A stretch of 64,000 nucleotides of DNA. Source: Defluviitaleaceae bacterium. GTDB lineage: Bacteria > Bacillota > Clostridia > Lachnospirales > WQUN01. The stretch spans positions 1 through 64,000 of the forward strand of contig WQRX01000007.1 of assembly GCA_009786535.1 (NCBI GenBank), written 5' to 3'. Under the pieces are notes generated by a model that worked only from the letters and a program-made list of their open reading frames with translations, had not been told where the DNA came from and did not search any database. Each line of letters starts with the position of its first letter. Position 1 is the stretch's first letter. This document shows positions 52,180 to 61,209 of the stretch, one piece after another. A program made the position numbers and the translations under genes.

Positions 52180-53187
52180 TTATACCTCAACTGCTACGGC
52201 GTGTGCGATGGCGGGCATGGATTCGCCCTGCTGTAAGGTCGCCACGCTGTGCAGCGCACCCGTTGGAATAAAGAGCAGGCGCTTTATCGCGCCGCTGCGC
52301 AGTTCTTCCAGCAAATGCGCTGCAAAAACGCTTGCCGCGCAACCGCAGCCGCTTCCGCCTGCGTGTACGTCCTGCGCTTCGCAGTCGTACATGAGCAGCC
52401 CGCAGTCGTTGTGCCGGTCGTGAATGGAGAATTTTTCTTCATCCATTAGGGTGTGCAGTAGAGTTGTGCCGATTTTTCCTAAATCGCCTGTGATGATTGC
52501 ATCGTAATAACCGGGCGTGCGTTGCATGTCCTTAAAATGGGCGGCTAAAACGGCGGCGGCGGCGGGCGCCATAGCCGCGCCCATATTGTTTGCGTCGGTT
52601 ATGCCCATATCGGTAATTGCGCCTGTGGTTGCGGCGGTGACATACGGTCCATTTCCCTCTGCGCTAAGCACAACCGCGCCGCTGCCCGTCACCGTCCAGC
52701 CCGCAGTGGGGGCGCGTTGCGTACCTAATTCCAGCGGAAGACGGAAGGTTTTTTCCGCGCTGCAATAATGGCTGGAAGCGTTGACTGCAACGTGGTTGGC
52801 AAAGCCGCCGTCCAAGAGCATTGCGCCCAGCGCCATGCCCTCGCCAATGGCGGAACATGCACCAAACAACCCAAAAAACGGACGCCCAAACGAGCGCATC
52901 CCAAAGGTAGAACCCGCAATTTGATTTAACAAATCCCCTGCAAACATGTAGCGAATTTCTTCTATAGGAATGCCCGATTTTTTTACCGCCAAATGTACGG
53001 TTTGGCGGACCATTTCACTTTCGGCTTTTTCCCAGCTATCCATGCCAAAATGCACGTCGGGGGAAATAAAGTCGAAGCAATTTCGCAGCGGTCCTTCGCC
53101 TTCCTTCGGACCAACAATGGCGGCGGCGGCAGTAATACTTGGCGGGCTTGCAAATTTCACCGTTTGGTTACCTACATATTTTTTCAT
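52180..53187 (-). CDS. spoVAD: Stage V sporulation protein AD
   Basis: A 335-residue thiolase-fold protein without catalytic cysteine function. SpoVAD binds dipicolinic acid on the spore inner membrane. Recognisable blocks are KYVGNQTVKFASPPSI at the start, GPKEGEGPL and HAGGSGCGCAASVFAAH near the end. It lies four bases after spoVAC. Confidence 0.95.
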   Translation of the reverse strand: MKKYVGNQTVKFASPPSITAAAAIVGPKEGEGPLRNCFDFISPDVHFGMDSWEKAESEMVRQTVHLAVKKSGIPIEEIRYMFAGDLLNQIAGSTFGMRSFGRPFFGLFGACSAIGEGMALGAMLLDGGFANHVAVNASSHYCSAEKTFRLPLELGTQRAPTAGWTVTGSGAVVLSAEGNGPYVTAATTGAITDMGITDANNMGAAMAPAAAAVLAAHFKDMQRTPGYYDAIITGDLGKIGTTLLHTLMDEEKFSIHDRHNDCGLLMYDCEAQDVHAGGSGCGCAASVFAAHLLEELRSGAIKRLLFIPTGALHSVATLQQGESMPAIAHAVAVEV

Positions 53188-53191
53188 GTCC

Positions 53192-53629
53192 TCACCTACC
53201 GCCTAAAAAATAATAAAATAGCCCCACAATTACAGACGCCATTGTGCCGTACACCAGCACAGGTCCTGCAACCAAGAACATTTTTGCGCCAACACCCATA
53301 ACCAAGCCCTCTTTTTTAAACTCGATGGCGGGCGCGGTAATTGCATTTGCAAAACCCGTGATGGGCACAACTGACCCTGCCCCCGCAAAGCTGCCCAGCT
53401 TGCTATACAAGCCAACGCCCGTAAACAACACGGCAATAACAATTAAAATCATTGCCGTTACCAGCGATGCATCGTCTTGCTGCATATTCGCCGCCAGCAG
53501 CGCGTTCTTGAATATTTGCCCCATTAGGCAAATTGTGCCGCCCACAAAAAATGCCCGAAGGCAATTGACTGCAACGTTACTGCCGGGCGAAGATTCCTTC
53601 ACCAATTTTGCATATTTTTGCTTATCCAT
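53192..53629 (-). CDS. spoVAC: Stage V sporulation protein AC
   Basis: A 145-residue protein with about four transmembrane helices. FFVGGTICLMGQ and the GAGSVVPITGFANAI segment are typical of SpoVAC, the mechanosensitive channel subunit that releases dipicolinic acid. It resembles SpoVAE, with which it shares the GAG...PITGF motif. Confidence 0.95.
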   Translation of the reverse strand: MDKQKYAKLVKESSPGSNVAVNCLRAFFVGGTICLMGQIFKNALLAANMQQDDASLVTAMILIVIAVLFTGVGLYSKLGSFAGAGSVVPITGFANAITAPAIEFKKEGLVMGVGAKMFLVAGPVLVYGTMASVIVGLFYYFLGGR

Positions 53630-53648
53630 AGTTCCCTCTTTTCTTCAG

Positions 53649-54089
53649 CTACATGCTTGCAGGGTCGTAGAAGCCCGGGATAAAAAAGTACAGCAATGCA
53701 CCCATCAATTTCCCAAGCGCGATTGCCATTACGAGGAAAAACATACCCCGCTGCAACCGTGCACGCCGCGTGAGGATAGGTATAACGTCCAAAACCTCCG
53801 CCAGCGACATAGCAAGGCAACCATAGAAAATGCCCGTGGCAATACCAATAACGGGCATTAACCACAGACCCCATGTCCACGATGGCGTAAAAAACCCCGT
53901 AATCGCGCCAAAAACGCCCCCAATTGCAATGGCGGATTCATACACTTTGATTTGCCGTGCGGTATGCGTTTTTTGTGCCAGCCGCGGCACAATGCCCACG
54001 ATAGTAATAAACGCAAATACCGCACCCGAAATTAATACCCCCGACCCAAAGCCGATAATCACCGATAACGCGTGTCTTAGCGCATTCAT
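53649..54089 (-). CDS. spoVAB: Stage V sporulation protein AB
   Basis: A 146-residue membrane protein with about five helices, matching SpoVAB in length, in the GSGVLISGAVFAFITIVGIVPR start and in gene order. It overlaps spoVAA by four bases. The precise role in the SpoVA complex is not known in the family. Confidence 0.9.
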   Translation of the reverse strand: MNALRHALSVIIGFGSGVLISGAVFAFITIVGIVPRLAQKTHTARQIKVYESAIAIGGVFGAITGFFTPSWTWGLWLMPVIGIATGIFYGCLAMSLAEVLDVIPILTRRARLQRGMFFLVMAIALGKLMGALLYFFIPGFYDPASM

Positions 54090-54721
54090 TTTATCCCCTG
54101 CTTTTCGTTGTGCTCGCGAATGCTCATCAAATCAACCATGGTTTCGGTAACATGATTTTCGTATTGCTCCATTTCCACTTCTATTGGCGTGGGGTCGTCG
54201 GTCACTTTCTTCCCAAGAAAATGATTGTAAAACGCTATAATGCCCACCGCAAGCCCAATGGAATACGGAATGGTAATAATGCGCGGATTGGTCTGCACCT
54301 CGCCGTAAAAAAGCCGAAAATAATTTTCAAATATCCGCGGAAGCTGCGCATCGGAATGGAAGGACATAATCGCCGTAGACGAACCCACAAGCAGCACTAC
54401 GGAAACAAAGGCAACCTTTAGCCATTTCCACCATGCATAATCGCGACTCTTGTGTGCCGCGTACTGTACCCATGTGTCCTGCTCGCCCACGTTGTTTACC
54501 GTATGCTCGGGGAATTTTTTCTTTATCACCTTAATAATATCCGTCACGCTTATGAGAAAATTTTTCTTCTTTTTCCCGTCGTCGGTAATTTTTTGCAGCT
54601 CCATTGCTTCTACTTTTTCCATCACGTCTTTGGTTGCAACTACGTCGGCTACGTCTTTTATCGTGATAGCGCGCCGTTCGCTAAGCGTGATTTTCTTTTT
54701 TGGCTTGATATAAATATCCAC
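54086..54721 (-). CDS. spoVAA: Stage V sporulation protein AA
   Basis: A 211-residue protein starting with GTG: a soluble N-terminal domain (about 1-90, DIYIKPKKKI...ITIKDVADVV) and two transmembrane helices (about 105-125 and 150-170), as in SpoVAA. An AGGAG site overlaps the stop of the preceding 40-residue microprotein gene, so the two are probably coupled. Confidence 0.92.
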   Translation of the reverse strand: MDIYIKPKKKITLSERRAITIKDVADVVATKDVMEKVEAMELQKITDDGKKKKNFLISVTDIIKVIKKKFPEHTVNNVGEQDTWVQYAAHKSRDYAWWKWLKVAFVSVVLLVGSSTAIMSFHSDAQLPRIFENYFRLFYGEVQTNPRIITIPYSIGLAVGIIAFYNHFLGKKVTDDPTPIEVEMEQYENHVTETMVDLMSIREHNEKQGIK

Positions 54722-54733
54722 AGGGTTGCGCTC

Positions 54734-54856
54734 CTAAATAAATAATCCGCTAAATTCATGCGGCGGCGGCTCGTAAATGGCAACGAGCGTGAAAATAATC
54801 ACCGCAACAATGACGAATGCTAGTATCACCCAAGAATATTTTTTCATGTATGCCAT
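54734..54856 (-). CDS. 40-residue single-pass membrane microprotein before spoVAA
   Basis: A short frame starting at ATG 54856 (AAAGGAAC upstream) encodes a basic start (MAYMKKYS), one hydrophobic helix of about 20 residues (VILAFVIVAVIIF) and a short tail EPPPHEFSGLFI. Its stop codon TAG is part of the TAGGAG ribosome binding site of spoVAA, so translation is coupled. It may be a small accessory subunit of the SpoVA channel. I know no named family. Confidence 0.7.
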   Translation of the reverse strand: MAYMKKYSWVILAFVIVAVIIFTLVAIYEPPPHEFSGLFI

Positions 54857-54896
54857 AAGGGATGTTCCTTTTTTTGGTATTAGTATTGCCGTGATT

Positions 54897-56075
54897 TTAA
54901 TCCTTCAACCGCTTCCGCGCCCTTTCCAAAACCTCATTGCACAGCGCCACCAGCACAATAAAACCAATGCCAATGGGAAATAATGCCTCCAGCGTAATAT
55001 ACTCCAGCACCAGACTTGTGGCGAAGAACAACACCGCTATGCCCGCGCCGAAGGCGGCAAGTTCATACCCTACCAGCTTTGACAAAATACGCGGGGAAAA
55101 ACGGTTGGAAGTATCACTTACCAAAGTGGGTAACAGCGGCGCAAGCCCAAAGCCCGTTAGCGCCATGCCCACAATATTGCCGGTGAAGTACAGCACCCCT
55201 ATTCCCGCAATGGCAATGGCAATGCCGATGCGGATAATCGGCACTTCCCGCAGGCGCTTGGCGCTCCAGCCAAAGAACATGCGCCCCGCCGTCATGGAAA
55301 TATAGTACACGGCGGAGAAAAAGCCCGCCATCTCGTAGCTTAGTCCGCGGTCAATTAATACCATACCTGTGAAGAAAACCAACGTATAATCCGTACCGCC
55401 AAGGAAAAAGAAAGTGAAAATTTCCACGGCTTGGTGCCATTTTTTTTCTAAATACGGGCGGGCTTCATCGGCTTTGTTTGGGTCTTCCTGTGAGATATTT
55501 TCTTCCTCGTTTATCCAAATTTTCTTGTACATACTCATCAGCAAAATAATGGCGACTACACCAAGGATGCCCGTAATGACAAAATACCCCGCACGCCAGC
55601 TAAGCAACGCCATCATCTGGGACATAATCAGCGGCGTAACCGACGCGCCTCCGCCCCAGAAGCAATGCATCCAGTTGTTATGGCGCGCGGTAAAATGCTT
55701 TGCCATATAAGAATTCATGCTGGACGCCATCGCCCCCGTGCCAAAGCCGTACAGCGTTATACCGCCAAGCACCGAGAAGAAATTCTGCGAAAGTGCAAGC
55801 CAAACAAAGCCCGCCCCCATAATAATTAGCCCCCAAAAATAAATCGTTTGCAGGCGCATAAATCGGTTAAAGCGCGAAAGCAGCACCCCCGCCAGCGTAT
55901 ACGTAACCGAATACCCTACCAAAATATACCCCGAATGCACCACAGACAGGGAAAAATCCTCGTAAATCCCCAGCCACGATATGGTAAACGCCCCGTCGGG
56001 AAAGCCTACAACGAAATAGCTTAACAAGATAACGGGCAGCAGCCATACACTCTTTTTTACAACTGTTTTTGCCAT
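54897..56075 (-). CDS. Major facilitator superfamily transporter
   Basis: A 392-residue protein with 12 predicted helices. The YGFGTGAMASSMNSYMAKHF and NWMHCFWGGGASVTPLI segments resemble sugar-type MFS carriers such as FucP relatives. AAAGGGG seven bases upstream selects the ATG at 56075. It lies about 100 bases after the RpiR-type regulator gene on the same strand, which suggests carbohydrate or amino-sugar transport controlled by that regulator. Confidence 0.88.
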   Translation of the reverse strand: MAKTVVKKSVWLLPVILLSYFVVGFPDGAFTISWLGIYEDFSLSVVHSGYILVGYSVTYTLAGVLLSRFNRFMRLQTIYFWGLIIMGAGFVWLALSQNFFSVLGGITLYGFGTGAMASSMNSYMAKHFTARHNNWMHCFWGGGASVTPLIMSQMMALLSWRAGYFVITGILGVVAIILLMSMYKKIWINEEENISQEDPNKADEARPYLEKKWHQAVEIFTFFFLGGTDYTLVFFTGMVLIDRGLSYEMAGFFSAVYYISMTAGRMFFGWSAKRLREVPIIRIGIAIAIAGIGVLYFTGNIVGMALTGFGLAPLLPTLVSDTSNRFSPRILSKLVGYELAAFGAGIAVLFFATSLVLEYITLEALFPIGIGFIVLVALCNEVLERARKRLKD

Positions 56076-56178
56076 AATAAAAACCCCTTTCGCCAAAAGC
56101 ATACGAGATGCTTCCCTTTGTGGCTAGGGGTTTTGCGTTTTTTGTATCGGGGGTTCGCAATGGGGAACAAGTTATATT

Positions 56179-56985
56179 TTAGGTAACATTGTTACATTTC
56201 CCTACTTCGGCTATCCCTTGCGAAGCCGCCATATATTCATACACCAGTAATTCCAGCACCATAAGCATAGGCACGCTGGATGTTATATCCATGCTTGGCA
56301 CGCGTATTTCGTCGGCAAAAATGTAGAAATTGGTGTCCGAAAGGCTTTCCAGCGGGTTATTATCCGCCCGAGTTATGGACAGTAAATGTGGCTGCCCCGT
56401 TAGGAAAACTCGATGGATAAAATCCAGCAGCGCCCCGTCACGCCCTTTGTAGGAAAGGGCGATGAGCAAATCACGGTTGCGTATGCGGTTGGCGAGGTTT
56501 TGCAGTTGGTACGCCGTTTCGGGGAAATAGGCGTGGAAGCCCAGCCCAATGAAAAGTCGTTCGCAATATTGCCCTATGGCGTGGGTATTATCGTCGGTTA
56601 AGATGTAAATGCTTGGCTTTTTCTTGAGTAGCGCTACCACCTCTTGCACCTGGGGTTGGGGCATTACGCGCACGGCTTCCATGGCGTTTTTTAGGTATTC
56701 CTCCGCGTAGGCGCGCCCCAAATTAACCCTTGGTACTTGCGTATTTAACGGGTTAAAGGCGGTTAGGCGAATGCATTGTAAAAATTCTGCATACCCTACA
56801 AACCCCAATTTGCGCGTAAAGCGAAACACCGTTGTGGTGGATATAAAATGCGCCGCCGCAAACCGGCGTATGTTCATATCCTTTACGGTGTCCATGTTTT
56901 TTACTACATAATCGTAGAGCTGCTGCTCGGTTTGCGTTAAGCCACCCAGGTGGTACTGGGTTACTTGATAGAAGTCATTTGTCAT
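56179..56985 (-). CDS. MurR/RpiR-family regulator
   Basis: A 268-residue regulator with an N-terminal RpiR HTH (about 10-85: STTTVFRFTRKLGFVGYAEF) and a C-terminal SIS domain (about 120-240) that binds phosphosugars. It probably controls the MFS gene downstream. No Shine-Dalgarno site is present, and TATACT ends six bases before the ATG, so the mRNA is predicted to be leaderless. Confidence 0.9.
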   Translation of the reverse strand: MTNDFYQVTQYHLGGLTQTEQQLYDYVVKNMDTVKDMNIRRFAAAHFISTTTVFRFTRKLGFVGYAEFLQCIRLTAFNPLNTQVPRVNLGRAYAEEYLKNAMEAVRVMPQPQVQEVVALLKKKPSIYILTDDNTHAIGQYCERLFIGLGFHAYFPETAYQLQNLANRIRNRDLLIALSYKGRDGALLDFIHRVFLTGQPHLLSITRADNNPLESLSDTNFYIFADEIRVPSMDITSSVPMLMVLELLVYEYMAASQGIAEVGKCNNVT

Positions 56986-56991
56986 AAAAAC

Positions 56992-56997
56992 AGTATA
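56992..56997 (-). promoter_or_regulatory. -10 box of the RpiR gene, predicted leaderless transcript
   Basis: Minus-strand TATACT ends six bases before the ATG at 56985. The spacing is the same as that at the ATP-grasp gene. The -35 region overlaps the divergent GntR promoter and is weak. Confidence 0.5.
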
Positions 56998-57013
56998 ACA
57001 CGGAATTACCCCC

Positions 57014-57056
57014 TTGACACGCGTCCTTCATCATTGTATCATGTGCTTAATACAAT
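57014..57056 (+). promoter_or_regulatory. Promoter and operator of the GntR/ABC operon
   Basis: TTGACA (57014-57019), a 17-base spacer and TATCAT (57037-57042) form a strong promoter. ATTGTAT (57033-57039) and ATACAAT (57050-57056) are perfect inverted arms ten bases apart over the -10 box, the expected type of site for YtrA-like GntR autorepression. Confidence 0.7.
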
Positions 57057-57080
57057 CACACAACGCGAAAGGAGCGAGGT

Positions 57081-57470
57081 ATGAAAACCCAATTCGACAA
57101 CAACCAGCCCATTTATCGGCAGCTTGTTGAATGGTTAAAGGGCTGTATCGCCAGCGGTGAGATGGCGTTGGGGCAAAAAGTACCCACCGTGCGGGAGTTG
57201 GCGGCGGCGTGTAAGGTAAACCCCAACACCATGCAACGTGCGCTGGCAAAAATGGAGGACATGGGCTACATGTACAACGAGCGTACAGGGGGGCGGTTTG
57301 TCACCACAGATGAAAATATAGTCGCGCAGTTACGCAATGCGTTACCCGCCTCCCTAACGGCGCAATATGTCCGCGCTATGGAAGAAGCGGGGATACCCGC
57401 GGCAAGTATTCCAAGCTATGTAGAAAAATTCTTGCAAGAAGCACAAACAAAAAACGAAGGGAGCGAGTAA
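57081..57470 (+). CDS. GntR-family (YtrA-type) regulator
   Basis: A 129-residue protein with the winged HTH of the YtrA subfamily (PIYRQLVEWLKGCIASGEM, VNPNTMQRALAKMEDMGY) and a short helical dimerisation tail in place of a large effector domain. YtrA regulators repress linked ABC transporter operons and respond to cell-wall antibiotics or peptides. AAAGGAG lies before the ATG. The ABC genes follow at once. Confidence 0.92.
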   Translation: MKTQFDNNQPIYRQLVEWLKGCIASGEMALGQKVPTVRELAAACKVNPNTMQRALAKMEDMGYMYNERTGGRFVTTDENIVAQLRNALPASLTAQYVRAMEEAGIPAASIPSYVEKFLQEAQTKNEGSE

Positions 57471-57471
57471 A

Positions 57472-58188
57472 TTGCACAATGTATTAGAAATCACTAATCT
57501 ACACAAAAAATACGGGCGTTCCCCCGCCGTAAACGGTGTAACCTTTTCCGTTAAGGCGGGCAGTATTGTGGGGTTGCTGGGGCCAAACGGCAGCGGCAAA
57601 ACTACGCTTATTAAAACCATCATGGGGCTATTACCCAGCTATACGGGGGATATTTCCATTACAGGGGAAAACGGCGCAAAGCATAAGCCCGGCCCCGGGG
57701 CAAATGCGAGCATTTCCTATTTGCCCGATGTTTCCCACATACCTACCTGGTTTACGCCATTACAGGCGATGCAGTTTTTTGCTGATTTTTACGCCGATTT
57801 TGACCGCACCCGCGCAGAGGAAATGCTAACCGCCATGCATATTCCGCTACGCAAACGGCTTTCCGCCCTAAGCCGCGGTATGCAGGAAAAGGTGCAACTG
57901 GCGCTGGTGATGGCGCGCCGCGCAGGGCTGTATGTACTGGACGAACCCATCGGCGCGGTAGACCCTGCCAGCCGCGAGTATATTTTAAACACCATCATCA
58001 CCCACCACGCCCCCGAAAGCGCAATTCTCCTCTCCTCCCACATTATTTCCGACATTGAACCCGTGCTGGATGTGGCAATTTTCCTACAAAATGGGAAAAT
58101 TCATTTAATGGAGGAAGCCGACGCCCTGCGGGAAAGCCGTGGCATGTCACTAGACCAATTATTTAGGGAGGAATTTCGCCATGCTTAA
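57472..58188 (+). CDS. ABC transporter ATP-binding protein (YtrB-like)
   Basis: A 238-residue ATPase with Walker A GPNGSGKTT, signature LSRGMQEKV and Walker B LYVLDEPIGAVDP. It starts with TTG, one base after the regulator stop, with AAGGGAG upstream. Together with the next gene it forms an exporter of the YtrBC/BcrAB type. It overlaps the permease gene by eight bases. Confidence 0.92.
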   Translation: MHNVLEITNLHKKYGRSPAVNGVTFSVKAGSIVGLLGPNGSGKTTLIKTIMGLLPSYTGDISITGENGAKHKPGPGANASISYLPDVSHIPTWFTPLQAMQFFADFYADFDRTRAEEMLTAMHIPLRKRLSALSRGMQEKVQLALVMARRAGLYVLDEPIGAVDPASREYILNTIITHHAPESAILLSSHIISDIEPVLDVAIFLQNGKIHLMEEADALRESRGMSLDQLFREEFRHA

Positions 58189-59041
58189 GAAACAATTAAA
58201 ATATGACTTTTTATTCGGCGCACGCATCTTTTTGGGAATGGGCGGGGTGCTGATGGGTATTGGGGTTATTGGATGGTTGTTGACGATAATCCTTAGCACA
58301 CCCAACCAACCCGCAGGCAATGATGCCGCAAGCCTTGCTTTTGGCTTGGCACAGTTTTATTCCTTGGGAATCACGGCGGCGGTGGTTGTTAGTGTGGTGC
58401 AGTTATTTCATATGTACAACCGCCAATGCTTTGGCGATTATGGGCATTTAATGCTTACGCTTCCCGTAGGGCGCGGTACGTTGTTGGTGAGCAAATATAT
58501 TGTTGCTTTTTTCTGGGTAGTGTTTATGTTTGCGACAATGGTGCTGTCGATGTATATAATGACTAATAATTTACCCCATAGCGAGTTTAATTTTATGACG
58601 CTTCCCGATGGGACGCAACCCGTTGGGTTGGGTTTAATCGGTCCTATTGCATTGCTTACTTCCACTTTATTTGCGGGTATTACCATCACTTTTTTACTAA
58701 GTACATTAATGAATAGCACTATTGGCGGTTGGCGTATACACAAGAGCATTGCATTGGTGATATGGGCGGCGGTTGTTTCGGGGTTTATTATAATGGCGGT
58801 ACAATTTAATGGTCGTTATAGGGTGTGGGCTACGCGTGAGGTTACACATGAGTTTACGATTGACGGTTCAACACGTATCGGTTTCCATAATTTTTTAGAC
58901 TATATCGTTGGCTGGGATGTTGGGCGCATTCCGCTGGGCAACGCATTTATTGATATATTCTATGTAGGCGCAATGCTGGCGTTTAGCCTGATTATAGCGG
59001 GTATTACCTATTGGTTGCTGCGGAGTAAGGTGTCGGTGTAA
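58181..59041 (+). CDS. ABC transporter permease
   Basis: A 286-residue membrane protein with six predicted helices, the permease of the YtrA-regulated transporter. An extracellular loop of about 40 residues follows helix 5. AGGGAGG precedes the ATG. A strong terminator follows. The substrate is unknown; family members contribute to antibiotic resistance or envelope stress response. Confidence 0.82.
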   Translation: MLKKQLKYDFLFGARIFLGMGGVLMGIGVIGWLLTIILSTPNQPAGNDAASLAFGLAQFYSLGITAAVVVSVVQLFHMYNRQCFGDYGHLMLTLPVGRGTLLVSKYIVAFFWVVFMFATMVLSMYIMTNNLPHSEFNFMTLPDGTQPVGLGLIGPIALLTSTLFAGITITFLLSTLMNSTIGGWRIHKSIALVIWAAVVSGFIIMAVQFNGRYRVWATREVTHEFTIDGSTRIGFHNFLDYIVGWDVGRIPLGNAFIDIFYVGAMLAFSLIIAGITYWLLRSKVSV

Positions 59042-59057
59042 ATCGTTGCAAAAAAAT

Positions 59058-59094
59058 AGGGACTGTATTAGTCGCTTAATACAGTCCCTGTTTT
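59058..59094. terminator. Terminator of the GntR/ABC operon
   Basis: AGGGACTGTATTA and TAATACAGTCCCT form a perfect 13-base stem with a six-base loop, followed by GTTTT. Confidence 0.8.
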
Positions 59095-59117
59095 ATATGG
59101 AGAATCAAGGAGGCTAA

Positions 59118-59735
59118 CTAAGGCTTTGCAAACACCAGCTGCGCCTGCTTCGGCTGGTTGGCGTACCGCGCATAGAATACCGCTACAGAAATTATTTTTG
59201 CGGATTCGATAGCGATGCCCATGATATTCCAGCGGAAATCGCCATACAGGATATTGATGGGGGTCTGGGTAAGCAATACCACAACGGCATAGAAAACCAC
59301 GGTAATACGTACATAATGCACACCAGGCAGGTACTGCCCAATTACAAACGCCAGTGCCGTAACCATGCCCAAGGCATGTAGCCAGCGTACTTCTGCGGGG
59401 GCGTTAAGCACCGTAATTGTACCTGCTACCAAGGCGACCAAAATCATAAATAACAAGAAGTTAAGTCCAATTTCTTTGCTTTGTGGTGTATTTTTCTTAA
59501 ATATTCCAAAGAAAACGAGGTTGCGTATGGTGCTGTAGGTAGCCGCGACAATCAGCGAAAGCTGTGTACTCATGCCTGTAGCAAGCCCAATGGCAACAAA
59601 CATCAGCGCCCAAAAAAAACTGCCGATACCCGTGACAAGGAAATACCTTGTCTTGTCTTTAATTTGATAAGAGGCAAACTCAAACCCGATTGTAATTACG
59701 CCTAATACCTGTGCGATAATAAACCATGTATTCAT
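59118..59735 (-). CDS. YgjV-family inner membrane protein
   Basis: A 205-residue protein with about seven hydrophobic helices resembling the YgjV family (WFIIAQVLGVITIGFEFASYQIK, then TYSTIRNLVFF). The function of the family is unknown; some members sit near uptake or sugar genes. Its start codon shares a base with the stop of the DegV gene (TAATG), so translation is coupled. Confidence 0.78.
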   Translation of the reverse strand: MNTWFIIAQVLGVITIGFEFASYQIKDKTRYFLVTGIGSFFWALMFVAIGLATGMSTQLSLIVAATYSTIRNLVFFGIFKKNTPQSKEIGLNFLLFMILVALVAGTITVLNAPAEVRWLHALGMVTALAFVIGQYLPGVHYVRITVVFYAVVVLLTQTPINILYGDFRWNIMGIAIESAKIISVAVFYARYANQPKQAQLVFAKP

Positions 59736-60655
59736 TATGCTGCCTTCCTTTCTTCAATAAAAGAGGTTTTTTCATTCGCTTCACATGCGGTGTATTTTTT
59801 GCAATAGGCAAACGCAAGCGCGCCGGGACCTGCATGGGTACCAATTGCTGCACCAATGCTTGTTACGGGACTTTCCATTTGTACACTTAACGCAGTTTCA
59901 ATGTTTACTTGGAAATTTACGGCGTCCTCTTCACTTAAAATATGCCCGATGTTAAATTGAATATCGTTTACATCATCCCTTAGCGCATTTACCATAGCTT
60001 CTTCAATTAGGCGGTAGGCATTTTTCTTGCCGCGTACCGTTTCCAGTTGGACGGCTTGCCCATCCTGTATGTGCAAAATAGGACGCAAGCCTAAAATTCC
60101 GCCAACAAACGCCGTGGTTGTGCCTACACGCCCACCTTTTTTCAAAAATTCCAAGCTGTCAACGGTGAAGTAAAGCTGTGTGGTATTGCGCACGGCTTCG
60201 GCACGTTTGGCGGTTTTTTCTAACGAAAAGCCCGCATCGCGCATTTTAATAATTTCGCGCAGGATTAACCCCTGTCCTATGCTTGCCGAGAGCGAATCCA
60301 GCACCACAATGTTACGCGATGGGAATTCTTCTTCCATCATGCCCGCCGCCAGCGTTGCACTGTTGTGCGAGCCGCTTAGCTTAGAAGAAATGGTAAGCAC
60401 CAACACATCGTTGCCCGCTTGCAAATGGGGGGTTAGCATGTCGATATAATCCTGCGGGCTGGGCTGCGCCGTTTTGGGGTTTAAGGTTTTATCCGTTTTA
60501 AGGCGCGTAAAATATTCGTCCTTGGAAATATCCACCCCTTCTTTCATATGTGTTTCGCCATCGAAGGTAATGTAGAATGGGATAATATCCACATTGTGGC
60601 GCACTACGTCCACTTTTGTAAAATCGCAACCGCCGTCCGAGATAATGGTATACAT
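59735..60655 (-). CDS. DegV-family fatty acid-binding protein
   Basis: A 306-residue protein with the DegV pattern: MYTIISDGGCDF start (usually DSxxD), GVDIS, TISSKLSGSHNSA in the lipid-binding site and VDSLEFLKKGGRVG. DegV/FakB proteins carry fatty acids to the FakA kinase. AGGAGG upstream selects the ATG at 60655 over an upstream frame start. Two-gene operon with the YgjV-like gene. Confidence 0.92.
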   Translation of the reverse strand: MYTIISDGGCDFTKVDVVRHNVDIIPFYITFDGETHMKEGVDISKDEYFTRLKTDKTLNPKTAQPSPQDYIDMLTPHLQAGNDVLVLTISSKLSGSHNSATLAAGMMEEEFPSRNIVVLDSLSASIGQGLILREIIKMRDAGFSLEKTAKRAEAVRNTTQLYFTVDSLEFLKKGGRVGTTTAFVGGILGLRPILHIQDGQAVQLETVRGKKNAYRLIEEAMVNALRDDVNDIQFNIGHILSEEDAVNFQVNIETALSVQMESPVTSIGAAIGTHAGPGALAFAYCKKYTACEANEKTSFIEERKAA

Positions 60656-60772
60656 AAATTTTTCCTCCTGAATGAACCCTGCCGAGGGTTCGTTTAAATT
60701 TTTAACTCCACCCATCATAAACAGGAGAAAATCTTGTGCGTTGCACATGCGGTGAAAAAATTTTTTTAACGT

Positions 60773-60802
60773 TTGACACAAACCCCTTCCAAGCCGTATA
60801 AT
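60773..60802 (+). promoter_or_regulatory. Strong promoter of the zinc-ribbon microprotein and tRNA-Thr
   Basis: TTGACA (60773-60778) and TATAAT (60797-60802) are consensus boxes 18 bases apart. Confidence 0.75.
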
Positions 60803-60843
60803 GCGCGGGTTGCAAAATTAATTTTATGTAAGGAGCGCTATTT

Positions 60844-60993
60844 ATGCCAAAACCCAAACGCGGCAAACTTGCCCGCAGTGTTAAAGACTGGCGCGGCACT
60901 TGCCCATTATGCAGCCGTACAGGCGTTAAACTGCTGTGGGAAAAAACCGAAGACGAAAAAACAATGAAAGTATGCAAGCAGTGCGGCGCGTAA
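60844..60993 (+). CDS. 49-residue zinc-ribbon microprotein
   Basis: A basic 49-residue protein: PKPKRGKLARSVKDWRG, then CPLC and, near the end, CKQCG. The two CxxC pairs form a zinc-ribbon typical of small RNA- or ribosome-binding proteins. AAGGAG eight bases upstream and a consensus promoter mark a well-expressed gene. It lies 18 bases before tRNA-Thr and is probably cotranscribed with it. I have no named family. Confidence 0.8.
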   Translation: MPKPKRGKLARSVKDWRGTCPLCSRTGVKLLWEKTEDEKTMKVCKQCGA

Positions 60994-61011
60994 TTTAAAG
61001 CCCGCACCCAC

Positions 61012-61084
61012 GCCGATTTAGCTCAGTTGGTAGAGCAGCTGATTTGTAATCAGCAGGTCAACGGTTCGAGTCCGTTAATCGGCT
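61012..61084 (+). tRNA. tRNA-Thr (UGU anticodon)
   Basis: A complete cloverleaf: acceptor GCCGATT/AATCGGC, D arm GCTC/GAGC, anticodon stem CTGAT/ATCAG with TGT anticodon, and T arm ending GGTTCGAGTCC. CCA is not encoded. Its 3' half is repeated in degenerate form at 63678-63721. Confidence 0.97.
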
Positions 61085-61209
61085 TAAGGAAAAGCCCACA
61101 AATAAAGCATTTGTGGCACTTACATAAATGGTGGGGCAACAGGTAAAGAGGGTACTTATGCATTAAAGGGCGTAGGTTTTGGATTTTATCTACATGGAAG
61201 GCGCTAAAG

